Below, one piece after another: positions 53,710-62,527 of a stretch of 62,527 bases of DNA. This DNA is from Clostridiaceae bacterium. Its GTDB lineage: Bacteria; Bacillota; Clostridia; Peptostreptococcales; T1SED10-28. The notes beneath the pieces were generated by a model, which saw nothing but the letters and a program-made list of their open reading frames with translations, made no database searches and was not told the origin of the DNA. The stretch's first letter is position 1. Each line of letters begins with the position of its first letter. The DNA is taken from positions 1-62,527 of the forward strand of contig PWEO01000142.1 in the NCBI GenBank assembly GCA_003553525.1, read 5' to 3'. The translations under genes and the position numbers were made by a program.

Positions 53710-54861
53710 TCAGCCCTCCTCAGTAAAAAGACCGATAAGTTTTTCCACACTGGCGTTTTCAATGTCATCGGGAACACTTTGCCCGTTAGTTAAGTATAGC
53801 ACGGGTTTATCATTTTCAATAGAGGAGTTTAAAATTCCTCCATAGGTTGTGGCTTCATCGGTTTTAGTAAAGATAATTTTATAATCCTGAAGAAACTCAT
53901 AATGCTTCGTGATCGCTCGTAAATCCTTAGTGCTGGAGGTGGCGCTCAGGACAAGATAGATGTCCTTATCCTCAATGGCATCCAGAAGTTCCTGAAGTTC
54001 ATTGATCTGCTCCATGTTCCGGTGACTCCGTCCTGCCGTATCAATCAATATCAGCTCCCGATCGGAAAAGCTTTTTAGGGTTTCTGCCATTTCTTCGGGC
54101 TCATAGACGATTTTTATGGGGATATTCAAAATTTCGCTGTAGGTTTTCAGCTGCTCCACCGCCGCGATTCGGTACGTATCCGCACTGATCATTCCCACTT
54201 TTTTTCCCTCTTCCAAGGCGTAGCGGGCGGCTAATTTGGCAATGGTGGTGGTTTTTCCCACCCCGGTAGGACCTACAAATACCGCATTTTTACTTCGGGG
54301 CTTAAAATCTTTCATAATCACTTTTTCTTCCAGTTTCAGTTTTAATACCTGTCGGATTTTTTTGTTTGCTTCCTTTTCCGTGTCCTGTTCTGTAGTTACC
54401 TTTTTTAACTCTTCGATCAGATCATCGATGATATTTTCCTGAACATCCTGTAATTTCAGTTGTTTGTACAGATCCAAAACCGGTTTTTGATGAACCCCCT
54501 GCAGCACCGCGGGAAAGCCCTCAGTGCTTTTTTTCTGAACCAAGGTGTTTAACAGTTTTTTCATGTCCTGTAACTCTTTGGAGACTTCATCGTCATTTCT
54601 CCGGGAAGAAGCCATGGATTTAGCTGCATTGGTTTTATCATAAGAAATTGGTTTTTCTTCCCTTCTATTTTCTTTTCGCTGATTTTTTACCTGTTCTTCC
54701 CGAGCCGCTACAATTTCCACGGAAGGACGTTTGAAAAAACGCCAGATGCCCTGGGGAAGGATCTCTTTTTCATGCAGAATAATGGCATTTGCCCCCAGTT
54801 CCTGTCGTACTTTACCAACGGCTTCCTCCGTGGTTTCTCCATAAAACTTTTTAACTTTCAT
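53710..54861 (-). CDS. flhF: Flagellar SRP-type GTPase FlhF
   Basis: 383 residues. The N-terminal B domain begins KVKKFYGETTEEAVGKVRQE and has a basic, low-complexity stretch near 65-95. The NG GTPase core has G1 FVGPTGVGKTTTIAKLAARY near 193, G2 ADTYRIAAVEQLKTYSEI, G3 LIDTAGRSHRN and G4 IFTKTDEATTYGG. It positions flagella and works with FlhG. The ATG overlaps the last base of the flhA stop (TAATG). Confidence 0.96.
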   Translation of the reverse strand: MKVKKFYGETTEEAVGKVRQELGANAIILHEKEILPQGIWRFFKRPSVEIVAAREEQVKNQRKENRREEKPISYDKTNAAKSMASSRRNDDEVSKELQDMKKLLNTLVQKKSTEGFPAVLQGVHQKPVLDLYKQLKLQDVQENIIDDLIEELKKVTTEQDTEKEANKKIRQVLKLKLEEKVIMKDFKPRSKNAVFVGPTGVGKTTTIAKLAARYALEEGKKVGMISADTYRIAAVEQLKTYSEILNIPIKIVYEPEEMAETLKSFSDRELILIDTAGRSHRNMEQINELQELLDAIEDKDIYLVLSATSSTKDLRAITKHYEFLQDYKIIFTKTDEATTYGGILNSSIENDKPVLYLTNGQSVPDDIENASVEKLIGLFTEEG

Positions 54862-56897
54862 TATTGACTCACCACCCCGATGGATTCGATTTCAAGACTT
54901 GGGTCCAATTCATTGTAGGAAAGCACCACTAAGTCCTGACTCAGCTGTTCTGTCAATCTCTTAAAATACAACCGTGCAATGGGAGCCGTAACAACGATGG
55001 GCTGTTCTCCCAGGGACATCAGTCGTTGAATATGTTTAGCCAGATTATTGAGCACTGATTGAACAATATTGGGATCCATGGATATATAGGTTCCGCTCTC
55101 GGTTTGTTGCAAGGAGTCCATAATGGTTTTTTCCAGCGCCTTATCCAAGGTGATGACCTTAGCAGGCTGATTGGTAATAAACTGCTTGGATATGGCCCTC
55201 CCAAGTCCTTGCCGGACGTATTCCGTCAACATGTCCGTATCCCGTGTAATGTTGATATGATCCGCTAAGGTTTCCAGTATGGTTACAAAGTTTCGAATGG
55301 AGACCCCTTCCTTTAACAGGTTGGCAAGAACTTTTTGAATTTCTCCAAGACTCATCTGACTCGGAAGCAGTTCGTCCACCAGGGCCGGATGGGATTCTTT
55401 CACATTGTCCACCAGCTTTTGTACATCTTGGCGTCCCAGTAGTTCGTGGGCATGCTTTTTAATGACTTCCGTTAAGTGAGTGGCGATTATCGACGGCGGG
55501 TCCACCACGGTGTAACCCAGCATCTCCGCATCTTCCCGAACCTCTTCTTTAATCCATTTGGCCGGCAGGCCGAAGGCGGGCTCCACGGTTTCCACCCCGT
55601 CAATATCCCCGTCTACGGAGCCGGGGTTCATGGCCATATAATGATCAAACATAATATTTCCCGCGGTGATTTCCACCCCTTTGATTTTGATAATGTATTG
55701 ATTCGGCTCCAGTTGAATGTTATCCCGAAGACGAATCATGGGAACAATCATTCCAAGCTCCAAGGCGCATTGCCTTCGAATCATAACCAAACGGTCGAAT
55801 AAATCGCCCCCTTGGTCCTGATCCGCTAAGGGCAGTATTCCATAACCGAATTCCAACTCGATGGGGTCCACACTGAGAAGAGGCATAACATTTTCCGGTT
55901 TCCGTTTTTCCTGAGCTTCTTCCTCCGAAGCCTCCACTTCTTTTTCCTCCGCCTCCAGGGCGTCCTTTTTCGTCGCACGAAGTTTGGTAATTCCGATGAA
56001 AATAAAGGTTACGGACAGGAACAGGAAGGGAAAGGTGGGCAGCGGGGTTAAGGCGAAAAATGCCAGCCCTCCGCCGATGATCAGCATACTTTTGGACTGC
56101 TCGAACATCTGGTCAATCAAATCGGAACCCAGGCTTCCCTTCGAAGCCGAGCGGGTAACCACAATACCTGTGGATGTGGAGATTAACAGGGCCGGAATTT
56201 GACTGGCCAGTCCGTCTCCCACGGTAAGGATCGTATAAATTTGAATGGATTCCTGGAGGGTAAAATCATTCATCACAATTCCGATTATGAATCCGGCACC
56301 GATATTGATCAGGGTGATAATAATACTGGCAATAGCGTCACCCTTGACGAACTTACTGGCACCATCCATGGAACCGTAAAAGTCCGCTTCCCTCTGAATT
56401 TTTTCTCTTCGTTCCTTGGCTTGATAGTCATCAATCAGACCGGCGTTCAGGTCCGCATCAATGGCCATTTGCTTTCCGGGCATCGCGTCCAGAGTAAACC
56501 TTGCGGCAACTTCCGCAACCCTTTCGGCACCCTTGGTAATTACCAGGAACTGAATGATTACAATAATTAGAAATACAATAAAACCTACAATGGCATTTCC
56601 CTGGATTACAAAATCTCCAAAGCTTTCGATCAGATCTCCCGCCTGGGCCTGGGAAAGAATATAGCGGGTGGTGGTAATATTCAGTGCCAAACGGAAAAGC
56701 GTTGCTATCAGCAAAATCGAGGGGAATATGGAAAATTCCAACGCCTCTTTGATATACATGGATACCACTAATATCAGCAGTCCCAAGGCAATATTAAAAC
56801 TCAGTAATACATCCAACAATCCTAAAGGGATGGGCATGATGATAATTACGACAATTCCGATGACGGCCAGTACTACAAATATGTCTCCAAACTTCAT
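54861..56897 (-). CDS. flhA: Flagellar type III export protein FlhA
   Basis: Core export gate protein, 678 residues. About eight membrane segments fill residues 1-315, with the FHIPEP-type signatures TRYILSQAQAGDLIESFGDF and FTLDAMPGKQMAIDADLNAG near 85-160. A charged linker follows (about 320-345), then the cytoplasmic domain that docks chaperone-substrate complexes (LELGMIVPMIRLRDNIQLEP, TVVDPPSIIATHLTEVIKKH). AGGGGG lies before the ATG; flhB is 12 bases upstream. Confidence 0.97.
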   Translation of the reverse strand: MKFGDIFVVLAVIGIVVIIIMPIPLGLLDVLLSFNIALGLLILVVSMYIKEALEFSIFPSILLIATLFRLALNITTTRYILSQAQAGDLIESFGDFVIQGNAIVGFIVFLIIVIIQFLVITKGAERVAEVAARFTLDAMPGKQMAIDADLNAGLIDDYQAKERREKIQREADFYGSMDGASKFVKGDAIASIIITLINIGAGFIIGIVMNDFTLQESIQIYTILTVGDGLASQIPALLISTSTGIVVTRSASKGSLGSDLIDQMFEQSKSMLIIGGGLAFFALTPLPTFPFLFLSVTFIFIGITKLRATKKDALEAEEKEVEASEEEAQEKRKPENVMPLLSVDPIELEFGYGILPLADQDQGGDLFDRLVMIRRQCALELGMIVPMIRLRDNIQLEPNQYIIKIKGVEITAGNIMFDHYMAMNPGSVDGDIDGVETVEPAFGLPAKWIKEEVREDAEMLGYTVVDPPSIIATHLTEVIKKHAHELLGRQDVQKLVDNVKESHPALVDELLPSQMSLGEIQKVLANLLKEGVSIRNFVTILETLADHINITRDTDMLTEYVRQGLGRAISKQFITNQPAKVITLDKALEKTIMDSLQQTESGTYISMDPNIVQSVLNNLAKHIQRLMSLGEQPIVVTAPIARLYFKRLTEQLSQDLVVLSYNELDPSLEIESIGVVSQ

Positions 56898-56909
56898 GAT
56901 GATCCCCCT

Positions 56910-57992
56910 CTAGTTCTTTTTGTTTAACTTGTACACATAGGCTAACACTTCCGCTACCCCCTGGTATAAATCCGGCGGTACAAATTCTCCGATATTTACC
57001 ATTTTATATAGGGTTCTTGCTAAATATTTATTTTCAACAATGGCTACATTGTGTTCATTCGCTCTTTTTTTAATGTTCTGGGCAATGAGATCCTGGCCCT
57101 TGGCCACCACTCTCGGAGCCTCAAACTCTTTAGAATTATACTGTATGGCTACGGCAAAGTGGGTGGGGTTGGTAATTACCACATCGGCTTTTGGAATTTC
57201 TTCCATCATCCGCTGCATGGACATCTGCCGTTGCTTTTCCCGGATTTTGGATTTGATCAAGGGATTTCCGTCGATCTGCTTTCGTTCTTCCTTTACTTCC
57301 TGTTTCGTCATTTTAATCTGTTTTTCATGGTCATACTTCTGGTAATAATAATCAATAATTGCAAGGATTACTAAGGCGAGAGACGCCCGTACTCCGATAT
57401 TCATCGTCATGGAACTGATGGTGTCCACAATTTCCGAGGTTTCCATGGTAATGGTGCTAAAAACCCGGGCCAGTTCCCCGGTGGTGTACTGAAACACAAT
57501 ATAACCGATGACGAAAATTTTGACAAAGGACTTGAACAGTTCCACGAGGGATTTTAGTGAAAACATCCGTTTAAATCCTTCAACGGGATTGAGTTTGCTA
57601 AGCTTTATGGCCAGGGTTTTTACCGTAAAGAGAGGTCCTACCTGAAAGTAGCTTGCGGAAAATCCGATGACCACCGTGGCGAGAAATAAGGGCCCCACCA
57701 GCATGATCATTTGAGTCATGGCCATAATCACAAAGCGCTGAGCATTTTCAGGACTGATGATCGTGCTGCCGCTAAGGTACTCCAGATAGAAATTGATGGT
57801 GAAATTTTTCGTCATAAACCCGATATAACCCGAGGACAGGGCCAGTACCGAAAAGGCACCCATCAATAAAAAGGCGGAGTTCACTTCCTTGCTTTGGTGT
57901 ACCTGGCCTTTTTTCCGGGAATCATCCTTCTTTTTCGGCGTGGCTTTTTCGGTTTTTTCTTCATTAAATAATTGAAGATCCATAATTAGCAT
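56910..57992 (-). CDS. flhB: Flagellar export switch protein FlhB
   Basis: 360 residues. The N-terminal EKTEKATPKKKDDSRKKGQV is the classic start, four membrane segments follow, and the autocleavage site NPTH is in ADVVITNPTHFAVAIQYNS near residue 268. After cleavage the C-terminal part switches export from rod/hook to filament proteins. The ATG at 57992 has GAGG 11 bases before it; the ATG three codons on is an alternative. Confidence 0.96.
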   Translation of the reverse strand: MLIMDLQLFNEEKTEKATPKKKDDSRKKGQVHQSKEVNSAFLLMGAFSVLALSSGYIGFMTKNFTINFYLEYLSGSTIISPENAQRFVIMAMTQMIMLVGPLFLATVVIGFSASYFQVGPLFTVKTLAIKLSKLNPVEGFKRMFSLKSLVELFKSFVKIFVIGYIVFQYTTGELARVFSTITMETSEIVDTISSMTMNIGVRASLALVILAIIDYYYQKYDHEKQIKMTKQEVKEERKQIDGNPLIKSKIREKQRQMSMQRMMEEIPKADVVITNPTHFAVAIQYNSKEFEAPRVVAKGQDLIAQNIKKRANEHNVAIVENKYLARTLYKMVNIGEFVPPDLYQGVAEVLAYVYKLNKKN

Positions 57993-57999
57993 GATCGCA

Positions 58000-58791
58000 T
58001 CAACCTCTGGAAAGAATTATAATAATTTCCCTAATTGAATCGAACATAATGTCGAATAAATTCTGGGAAAAGGGAACAAAAAACTGCAGGGACACAATCA
58101 CCGTTAAAAATCCGATGCCGATTTTCAGCGGCAGTCCCACCACAAAGATATTCATTTGAGGCATGGTCCTTGCCAATACCCCAAGGAGCACATTGGCTAA
58201 AAAGATCGTTGCGATCACCGGGGCGGAAAACTGAAAGGCCAAAACAAAAAACTGAACATATTCCTCTACAAACCGTTCAATAAACACCCCGTCAAAGGTG
58301 ATGGTCAAACCTATGGGGACTCTTTCGAAACTGAACTTCAGAGCTTTTATCAACATGTGATGGCCGTTTAGAACCAAAAATAACAGAATTAAAAATATGT
58401 TATAAAAATTACTCATTACCGGTATCTGAACATTGGTCTGGGGATCAAAGACGTTTACCATGCCGAATCCCATCTGGGTATCGATCATTCTTCCAGCCAG
58501 AAACATTGTACTAATAAAGGTAAAGGCAATGAATCCTATGGTTAGTCCGATAAAAAATTCATTGATGGCGTAAAGGGCCAAGGATAAAAAACCTTCGATT
58601 TCCGTAATATGATTCAGTATGTTTCCCGGCAACATCACAAAGGCTATCAGAACCCCGAACCATACCCGAACCGGTACGGGAATCTCCCTTCTTGAGAAGA
58701 CCGGTGCCAAAACCAGCATTCCGCTGATCCGTACGATGCTCAGAAAAAAAATTTCCACATTAAATATAAGATATTCTACAATTACGTCCAT
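58000..58791 (-). CDS. fliR: Flagellar export protein FliR
   Basis: Integral membrane part of the FliP5-Q4-R1 export gate, 263 residues with about six membrane segments. SIVRISGMLVLAPVFSRREI at the N-terminus and MIDTQMGFGMVNVFDPQTNV near residue 107 are family signatures. GGGG precedes the ATG at 58791; fliQ is 14 bases upstream and flhB follows. Confidence 0.95.
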   Translation of the reverse strand: MDVIVEYLIFNVEIFFLSIVRISGMLVLAPVFSRREIPVPVRVWFGVLIAFVMLPGNILNHITEIEGFLSLALYAINEFFIGLTIGFIAFTFISTMFLAGRMIDTQMGFGMVNVFDPQTNVQIPVMSNFYNIFLILLFLVLNGHHMLIKALKFSFERVPIGLTITFDGVFIERFVEEYVQFFVLAFQFSAPVIATIFLANVLLGVLARTMPQMNIFVVGLPLKIGIGFLTVIVSLQFFVPFSQNLFDIMFDSIREIIIILSRG

Positions 58792-58805
58792 GACATCCCC
58801 ACTTT

Positions 58806-59075
58806 TTACTGGATAAAGGTATTCATATTTTCAAATAACCGCAAGGTGAAATCCATGATTACGGATAACAGCCAGGGTCCGAATACCACAACGGATCCCA
58901 ATACCGCTACGATCTTAGGAATCATCGCAAGGGTCTGCTCCTGTATCTGAGTGGTTGCCTGAAAGATACTTACGGCAAGACCGACCAGAAGTCCAAAGCC
59001 CAGCATCGGGGCTGATAATAATAAGGTGGTAATCATTGCCTGTTGGGCAATCTCCACGACAATTGCTTCATCCAT
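58806..59075 (-). CDS. fliQ: Flagellar export protein FliQ
   Basis: 89-residue protein with two membrane segments and the conserved SAPMLGFGLLVGLAVSIFQA and TTQIQEQTLAMIPKIVAVL. Full length. AGGAGG precedes the ATG. It lies in the unbroken order fliO-fliP-fliQ-fliR-flhB-flhA. Confidence 0.97.
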   Translation of the reverse strand: MDEAIVVEIAQQAMITTLLLSAPMLGFGLLVGLAVSIFQATTQIQEQTLAMIPKIVAVLGSVVVFGPWLLSVIMDFTLRLFENMNTFIQ

Positions 59076-59086
59076 TTTATAACCTC

Positions 59087-59869
59087 CTAATTAAAGCTGT
59101 TGACCACTTGTCCGATTAATAAATTCCATCCGTCCACCATAATAAACAACAGCAGTTTAAAGGGCAGGGAAATCATTACCGGGGGAAGCATCATCATTCC
59201 CATGGACATTAAGGTACTTGCCACAACCATGTCAATAACCACAAAGGGAACAAACAGAATAAATCCCATAATAAATGCGGTTTTCAGTTCACTGATAATA
59301 AAGGCGGGAATCAGGATGGTGGTGGGCACCTCGGAAATGTTTTCAATTCCCATGGCAACGTCTCCAATATCCATAAACAGGGCAAGTTCGCTCTCCCGGG
59401 TTTGGCGGTACATAAAGTCCCTTAGGGGCTCTAAGGCCGTTTCCAGGGCCTCATCCTGTCCGATTTCTTCATTTAAAAAGGGCTGTACCGCCTGTTCGTT
59501 GATATCGTTTACCACCGGTGTCATGATGAATAAGGTCAGAAACAGGGCTAACCCCACTAATATTTGATTAGGAGGGGTTTGTTGAGTGGCGATTGCATTT
59601 CTTAAAAAGGAAAGCACAATGATAATCCGGGTAAAGCTGGTCATGGTTATTAAAATTGCCGGAGCAATGGATAAAATTGTGATCAAAAACAAAATTTGAA
59701 TAGAGCTTGCCACCTCATCGGGGGACTGAGCTTCCCCTACTCCGATTTCCACGCTGGGGATGGGAAAACTTGGCTGTCCATGGGAAATCTCCGTAGAAAT
59801 TATTAAGAAAATCAGGGTCCCCAGTATTACCAGGAAGGTTTTTTTGATGTTGTACCGATTATCCGTCAT
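59087..59869 (-). CDS. fliP: Flagellar export protein FliP
   Basis: About 260 residues from the ATG at 59869. A signal-peptide-like start (KTFLVILGTLIFLIISTEIS) is followed by the FliP core: ILSIAPAILITMTSFTRIII, LSFLRNAIATQQTPPNQILV and, near the end, VPTTILIPAFIISELKTAFI and VVASTLMSMGMMMLPPVMIS. The frame is open upstream to a GTG at 59884 and another at 59878, both inside the fliO end; the ATG just after the fliO stop is preferred but not certain. Confidence 0.95.
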   Translation of the reverse strand: MTDNRYNIKKTFLVILGTLIFLIISTEISHGQPSFPIPSVEIGVGEAQSPDEVASSIQILFLITILSIAPAILITMTSFTRIIIVLSFLRNAIATQQTPPNQILVGLALFLTLFIMTPVVNDINEQAVQPFLNEEIGQDEALETALEPLRDFMYRQTRESELALFMDIGDVAMGIENISEVPTTILIPAFIISELKTAFIMGFILFVPFVVIDMVVASTLMSMGMMMLPPVMISLPFKLLLFIMVDGWNLLIGQVVNSFN

Positions 59870-59870
59870 A

Positions 59871-60257
59871 TTAATCACGCTCACCTTTATCCCTTTCCTT
59901 TTCCTTTAGAGGATTTTTCATCTTGAAAAACCGCTCCAGGGGGGTTTCCTTTTGATTTTCCCGTACCAGTTTCATATGCTTTTCTTCATTTTCTTCCCAT
60001 TGATCCAAAGGAATGGTATCCAAAAGTTCTATGGACTTATTGGTTTTGCCGATAATATATACTTTTTGTTGAATTTGAACTACAGTGATTTGAAAATTCA
60101 TGTTCAGGGAAAGCTGCTGCAGAACCTTTGCATTTCTGTTCCCCATAAAGCCGCTGGATTTCTTTCCAATCAGTACCGTTGTTCCATAGGCCAGGGCCAC
60201 AACAACTACCACCATAAAAATCACTTGAATAAAATCTAAAAAACCCTGAAAATTCAC
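59871..60257 (-). CDS. fliO: Flagellar assembly protein FliO/FliZ
   Basis: 128-residue protein with one membrane segment near the N-terminus (VIFMVVVVVALAYGTTVLI) and a small beta domain (AKVLQQLSLNMNFQITVVQI, QQKVYIIGKTNKSIELLD) typical of FliO, which aids FliP ring assembly. It begins with GTG at 60257, ten bases after GGAG. The basic C-terminus ends KEKERDKGERD. Sequence is weakly conserved in this family, so position between cheY and fliP helps the call. Confidence 0.88.
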   Translation of the reverse strand: MNFQGFLDFIQVIFMVVVVVALAYGTTVLIGKKSSGFMGNRNAKVLQQLSLNMNFQITVVQIQQKVYIIGKTNKSIELLDTIPLDQWEENEEKHMKLVRENQKETPLERFFKMKNPLKEKERDKGERD

Positions 60258-60273
60258 GGAACACTCACTCCAT

Positions 60274-60636
60274 TTATCCTAAGACTTTTGATACGGCTTC
60301 CACTACCCGATCCGCTTGAAAGGGCTTTACAATAAAGTCCTTTGCTCCCGCTTGGATTGCTTCAATAACCATGGCCTGTTGACCCATGGCGGAACACATA
60401 ATGATTTTTGCATCGGGATTGATCTTTTTAACTTCCTTTACTGCTTGGATACCGTCCATTTCCGGCATGGTAATATCCATGATCACTAATTCCGGACTCA
60501 GTTCCTTGTATGTATCCACGGCCTTTGCACCGTTCTCTGCTTCCCCCACTACTTCAAATCCGTTTTTCGTTAATACATCCTTAATCATCATTCTCATAAA
60601 TGCTGCATCGTCTACCACTAAAATACCTTTTGCCAT
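60274..60636 (-). CDS. cheY: Chemotaxis response regulator CheY
   Basis: Single-domain receiver of 120 residues. Acidic pocket in GILVVDDAAFMRMMIKDVLT, phospho-Asp in LVIMDITMPEMDG near residue 54, Ser in IIMCSAMGQQ and Lys in DFIVKPFQADRVVE near 104. The gene lies inside the flagellar operon between fliY and fliO, as in Bacillus. GGAGG precedes the ATG. The 177-base gap 60637-60813 has a weak 6-bp hairpin and a TATAAA at about 60665-60670, but no convincing sigma-A or sigma-28 promoter. Confidence 0.97.
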   Translation of the reverse strand: MAKGILVVDDAAFMRMMIKDVLTKNGFEVVGEAENGAKAVDTYKELSPELVIMDITMPEMDGIQAVKEVKKINPDAKIIMCSAMGQQAMVIEAIQAGAKDFIVKPFQADRVVEAVSKVLG

Positions 60637-60813
60637 AATTATAATTCCTCCTACTCATTTGTTTTTTATACTGACTGCGGTTTTCTTTACCCTTAATTTA
60701 TTCAATGCTTTCCCTGTTCTTTACTGCGAGATTTCATTCCTGCACTATTGAATTTTTACACTTCTATATCATACAAGAAACTTCTCTTTATGGGAAGTTA
60801 TATCTCAAATACC

Positions 60814-61962
60814 TTACAGCTTTCCGATCCGTTTTTCCGGTTTCACAATATCCGTGACCCGCATTCCGTAATTCTCATCAATCACTACCACTTCACCCTT
60901 TGCAACGTACTGTCCGTTTACCAGAATATCCAAAGGCTCCCCTACTAATTTGTCCAGTTCGATAATGGTTCCCGGACCAAAATCCAATACATCCTGTATT
61001 TTTTTCACGGTTCTTCCCAGTTCCACGGTAACTTTCAAAGGAACGTCCCGAATCAGGGAAATATTCTCCGGTTCATGGTTTGTTGAGCTTTCATCAAAGG
61101 ACTGGAACTGGGCGGGCTGTACATTGACTCTTTCCTGGGGTTTTTCTTTTTTCTGCTCTTTGGGCTGACTGTAAGCCGCTGCTGCTTGGGCCTGGGTTGC
61201 AGAAGATTTTTGCTGCGGTTGGGGTTCCGCTTTTTCCGGTTCCGGCCTCTCCTCTTTCGAAGCTACCGCTTCCTCCTCTTTTGGGCCTCCGAGTAAAATT
61301 TCAATCATTTCCCTGGCAAAGCCCATAGGGATCAACTGCATGATTTCACTGTCTATGAAATCTCCAATTTTCATGGAAAAGGAAATCTTTGCATAGATGT
61401 TTACGTCCTCCGAGATGTATGCGTCGAACTGTTCCGAAGATAAGTCCATTTCAAAGGCCTTGGGCGGATTAATATCGATCTTTCGATTAAACATCTCCGA
61501 AAGAGAAGTGGACGCCGAGCCGATCATTTGATTCATGGCTTCTCCGATGGCACTTAAATGTACATCGGACAGCGGCTCTGTGCCGTCTTCAACCTCCGGT
61601 CCCTGTCCCATCATTAAATTGGTGATGACTTTAACATCCCGTTGTTTCAAAATCAATAAATTGGTTCCTTCAATTCCCTCTTTATACTTTACATCCACGG
61701 CAATAAAGGGAAGGGGGTATTCTTTCGTAATCTCTTCCACGGACATGGCTTCCACCCGAGGCGTGGTAATACTGACTTTGTGTCCTAATAGGGTGGACAG
61801 GGTAGTTGCTGCGGTTCCCATGCTGATGTTCCCGATTTCCCCTATGGCATCCTTTTCTTCCTCGGTAAACTCGATTTCTTCTTCATTTTTTGTATCCTTT
61901 GAAGGTTCTTCACCCTTTAGAAGTGCGTCTATCTCTTCCTGGGATAACATATCATTCATCAT
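60814..61962 (-). CDS. fliY: Flagellar motor switch phosphatase FliY
   Basis: 382 residues. The N-terminal MLSQEEIDALLKGEE is the CheY-P-binding helix shared with FliM. A CheC-like domain (about 35-215) keeps both phosphatase motifs, DAIGEIGNISMGTAATTLS and LSAIGEAMNQMIGSASTSL. A Glu/Pro/Gln/Ala-rich linker follows, then a C-terminal FliN domain (VPLKVTVELGRTVKKIQDVL, ELDKLVGEPLDILVNGQYVA). It dephosphorylates CheY-P at the switch. GGAGG six bases before the ATG at 61962 rejects the longer reading; it overlaps fliM by 11 bases. Confidence 0.95.
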   Translation of the reverse strand: MMNDMLSQEEIDALLKGEEPSKDTKNEEEIEFTEEEKDAIGEIGNISMGTAATTLSTLLGHKVSITTPRVEAMSVEEITKEYPLPFIAVDVKYKEGIEGTNLLILKQRDVKVITNLMMGQGPEVEDGTEPLSDVHLSAIGEAMNQMIGSASTSLSEMFNRKIDINPPKAFEMDLSSEQFDAYISEDVNIYAKISFSMKIGDFIDSEIMQLIPMGFAREMIEILLGGPKEEEAVASKEERPEPEKAEPQPQQKSSATQAQAAAAYSQPKEQKKEKPQERVNVQPAQFQSFDESSTNHEPENISLIRDVPLKVTVELGRTVKKIQDVLDFGPGTIIELDKLVGEPLDILVNGQYVAKGEVVVIDENYGMRVTDIVKPEKRIGKL

Positions 61963-62527
61963 CTTGATCCTCCCCTTTCTTGTCGATCCTGGTGATCTTT
62001 GCACTCATTTTATTTTTTGCGGTTCCCGGTATTCCAAAGTATTTATGACTGCTGCCCACATAAATTTCCAGCTCGTCACTGGTGGAGTTATCCAGTCCGA
62101 TTACATCTCCTACTTGAAGCTCTAAAAAATCTCCTACGGTAATGTAGGTGTGTCCCAGCTGGGCAAGGACCTCTACGTCACTTCTTTTTACCCGTTTTTC
62201 GATGGCTCTTTTATCCTTTTCCGTTACGGTTTTACTGACGGTGGAAAACCAGAACTTGGTACTTAGCTTATCAATGATCGGCTCGATGACAATATGAGGA
62301 ATACAGATATTAAACATTCCTTCCACCTCTCCGATTTTTAAGCTGAGGGTAATTAGAGCCACGGTATCGTTGGGAGATACAATCTGAGCAAATTGAGAAT
62401 TTGTCTCCATTTTATCCAGCTTTGGATCCAGTTCAATCACATTTTCCCAGGGACTTATGAATAAATCGATAATTTGTTTCATCAGCTTCTTAATCAGACT
62501 GATTTCAATTTCCGTAAAGTTCGGTTC
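61952..62527 (-). CDS. fliM: Flagellar motor switch protein FliM, 3' part
   Basis: The gene runs off the window edge: the frame is open to position 62527, encoding the last 191 residues or so (edge residues EPNFTEIEISLIKKLMKQII). The middle domain has LFISPWENVIELDPKLDKME and ITLSLKIGEVEGMFNICIPH. The C-terminal FliN-like domain has LAQLGHTYITVGDFLELQVG and the conserved VGSSHKYFGIPGTAKNKMSA. The N-terminal CheY-binding part lies outside. An internal ATG at 62482 is not the start. Confidence 0.95.
   Translation of the reverse strand, partial: EPNFTEIEISLIKKLMKQIIDLFISPWENVIELDPKLDKMETNSQFAQIVSPNDTVALITLSLKIGEVEGMFNICIPHIVIEPIIDKLSTKFWFSTVSKTVTEKDKRAIEKRVKRSDVEVLAQLGHTYITVGDFLELQVGDVIGLDNSTSDELEIYVGSSHKYFGIPGTAKNKMSAKITRIDKKGEDQDDE

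Noticed and set aside
60637-60813. Sigma-28 promoter before cheY
   Set aside because: TAAA-like parts occur, but no GCCGATAT-like -10 element follows at the right distance.
61535-62125. 196-codon plus-strand frame opposite fliY/fliM
   Set aside because: It has no start site and mirrors the codon pattern of fliY and fliM; the minus-strand products are certain.

Overview
The window is a continuous stretch of bacterial core genome from a motile, Gram-positive, probably anaerobic member of the Clostridia. The gene order is diagnostic: the fla/che operon leads through sigD into rpsB-tsf-pyrH-frr-uppS-cdsA-dxr-rseP-ispG-polC-rimP-nusA-ylxR-ylxQ-infB-rbfA-nrnA-truB-ribF-rpsO-pnp-ftsK-rimO-pgsA-recA-rny. 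The isc genes, alaS-ireB-ruvX-DUF1292, sfsA and fur-rnj follow. Signs of the lineage are IreB, PolC, RNase Y, RNase J, FliY with CheC/CheD, a SigD-type sigma factor, IspG/Dxr isoprenoid synthesis and a ferredoxin-fused aldo/keto reductase. I would place it near Alkaliphilus/Tindallia-type Clostridia, but the species cannot be fixed from this window. All 61 genes I accept lie on the minus strand, so transcription runs from the high coordinates to the low.

Layout in transcription order. Positions 62527-43477 hold flagellar export and switch genes (fliM 3' part, fliY, cheY, fliO, fliP, fliQ, fliR, flhB, flhA, flhF, flhG), a PilZ protein, cheB-cheA-cheW-cheC-cheD, sigD, a DUF342/FapA protein and three small poorly known proteins, one in the SwrB position. 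Positions 43457-22491 hold translation, nucleotide, lipid, isoprenoid and replication genes in several transcription units. Positions 22303-12243 hold pnp, ftsK, rimO, pgsA, recA and rny. Positions 12336-10162 hold iscR-iscS-iscU. Positions 10070-122 hold an AI-2E family permease, alaS, a small DMT permease, ireB, the aldo/keto reductase, ruvX, a DUF1292 protein, sfsA, fur and RNase J.

Control signals are easy to read in several gaps. Promoters matching the vegetative consensus stand before fur, iscR, rny, recA and pyrH. A LexA-type site overlaps the recA start region, a Fur-like box overlaps the fur start region, and a possible Rrf2/IscR operator lies after the iscR promoter. Intrinsic terminators follow rnjA, ireB, alaS, iscU, rny, recA, pnp and probably tsf. 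Several starts are better placed at TTG codons (rnjA, the reductase, infB, rimP, the SwrB-like gene) because these have the correctly spaced ribosome-binding site.

I found no mobile element, CRISPR array, rRNA, tRNA or prophage, and no convincing undescribed multi-gene system. The least explained items are a tandem structured repeat between polC and rimP, a 49-base homopurine tract in the pnp leader, hairpin leaders around rpsB-tsf, a possible ATC start for rny, and two small unrecognised proteins in the fla/che operon.
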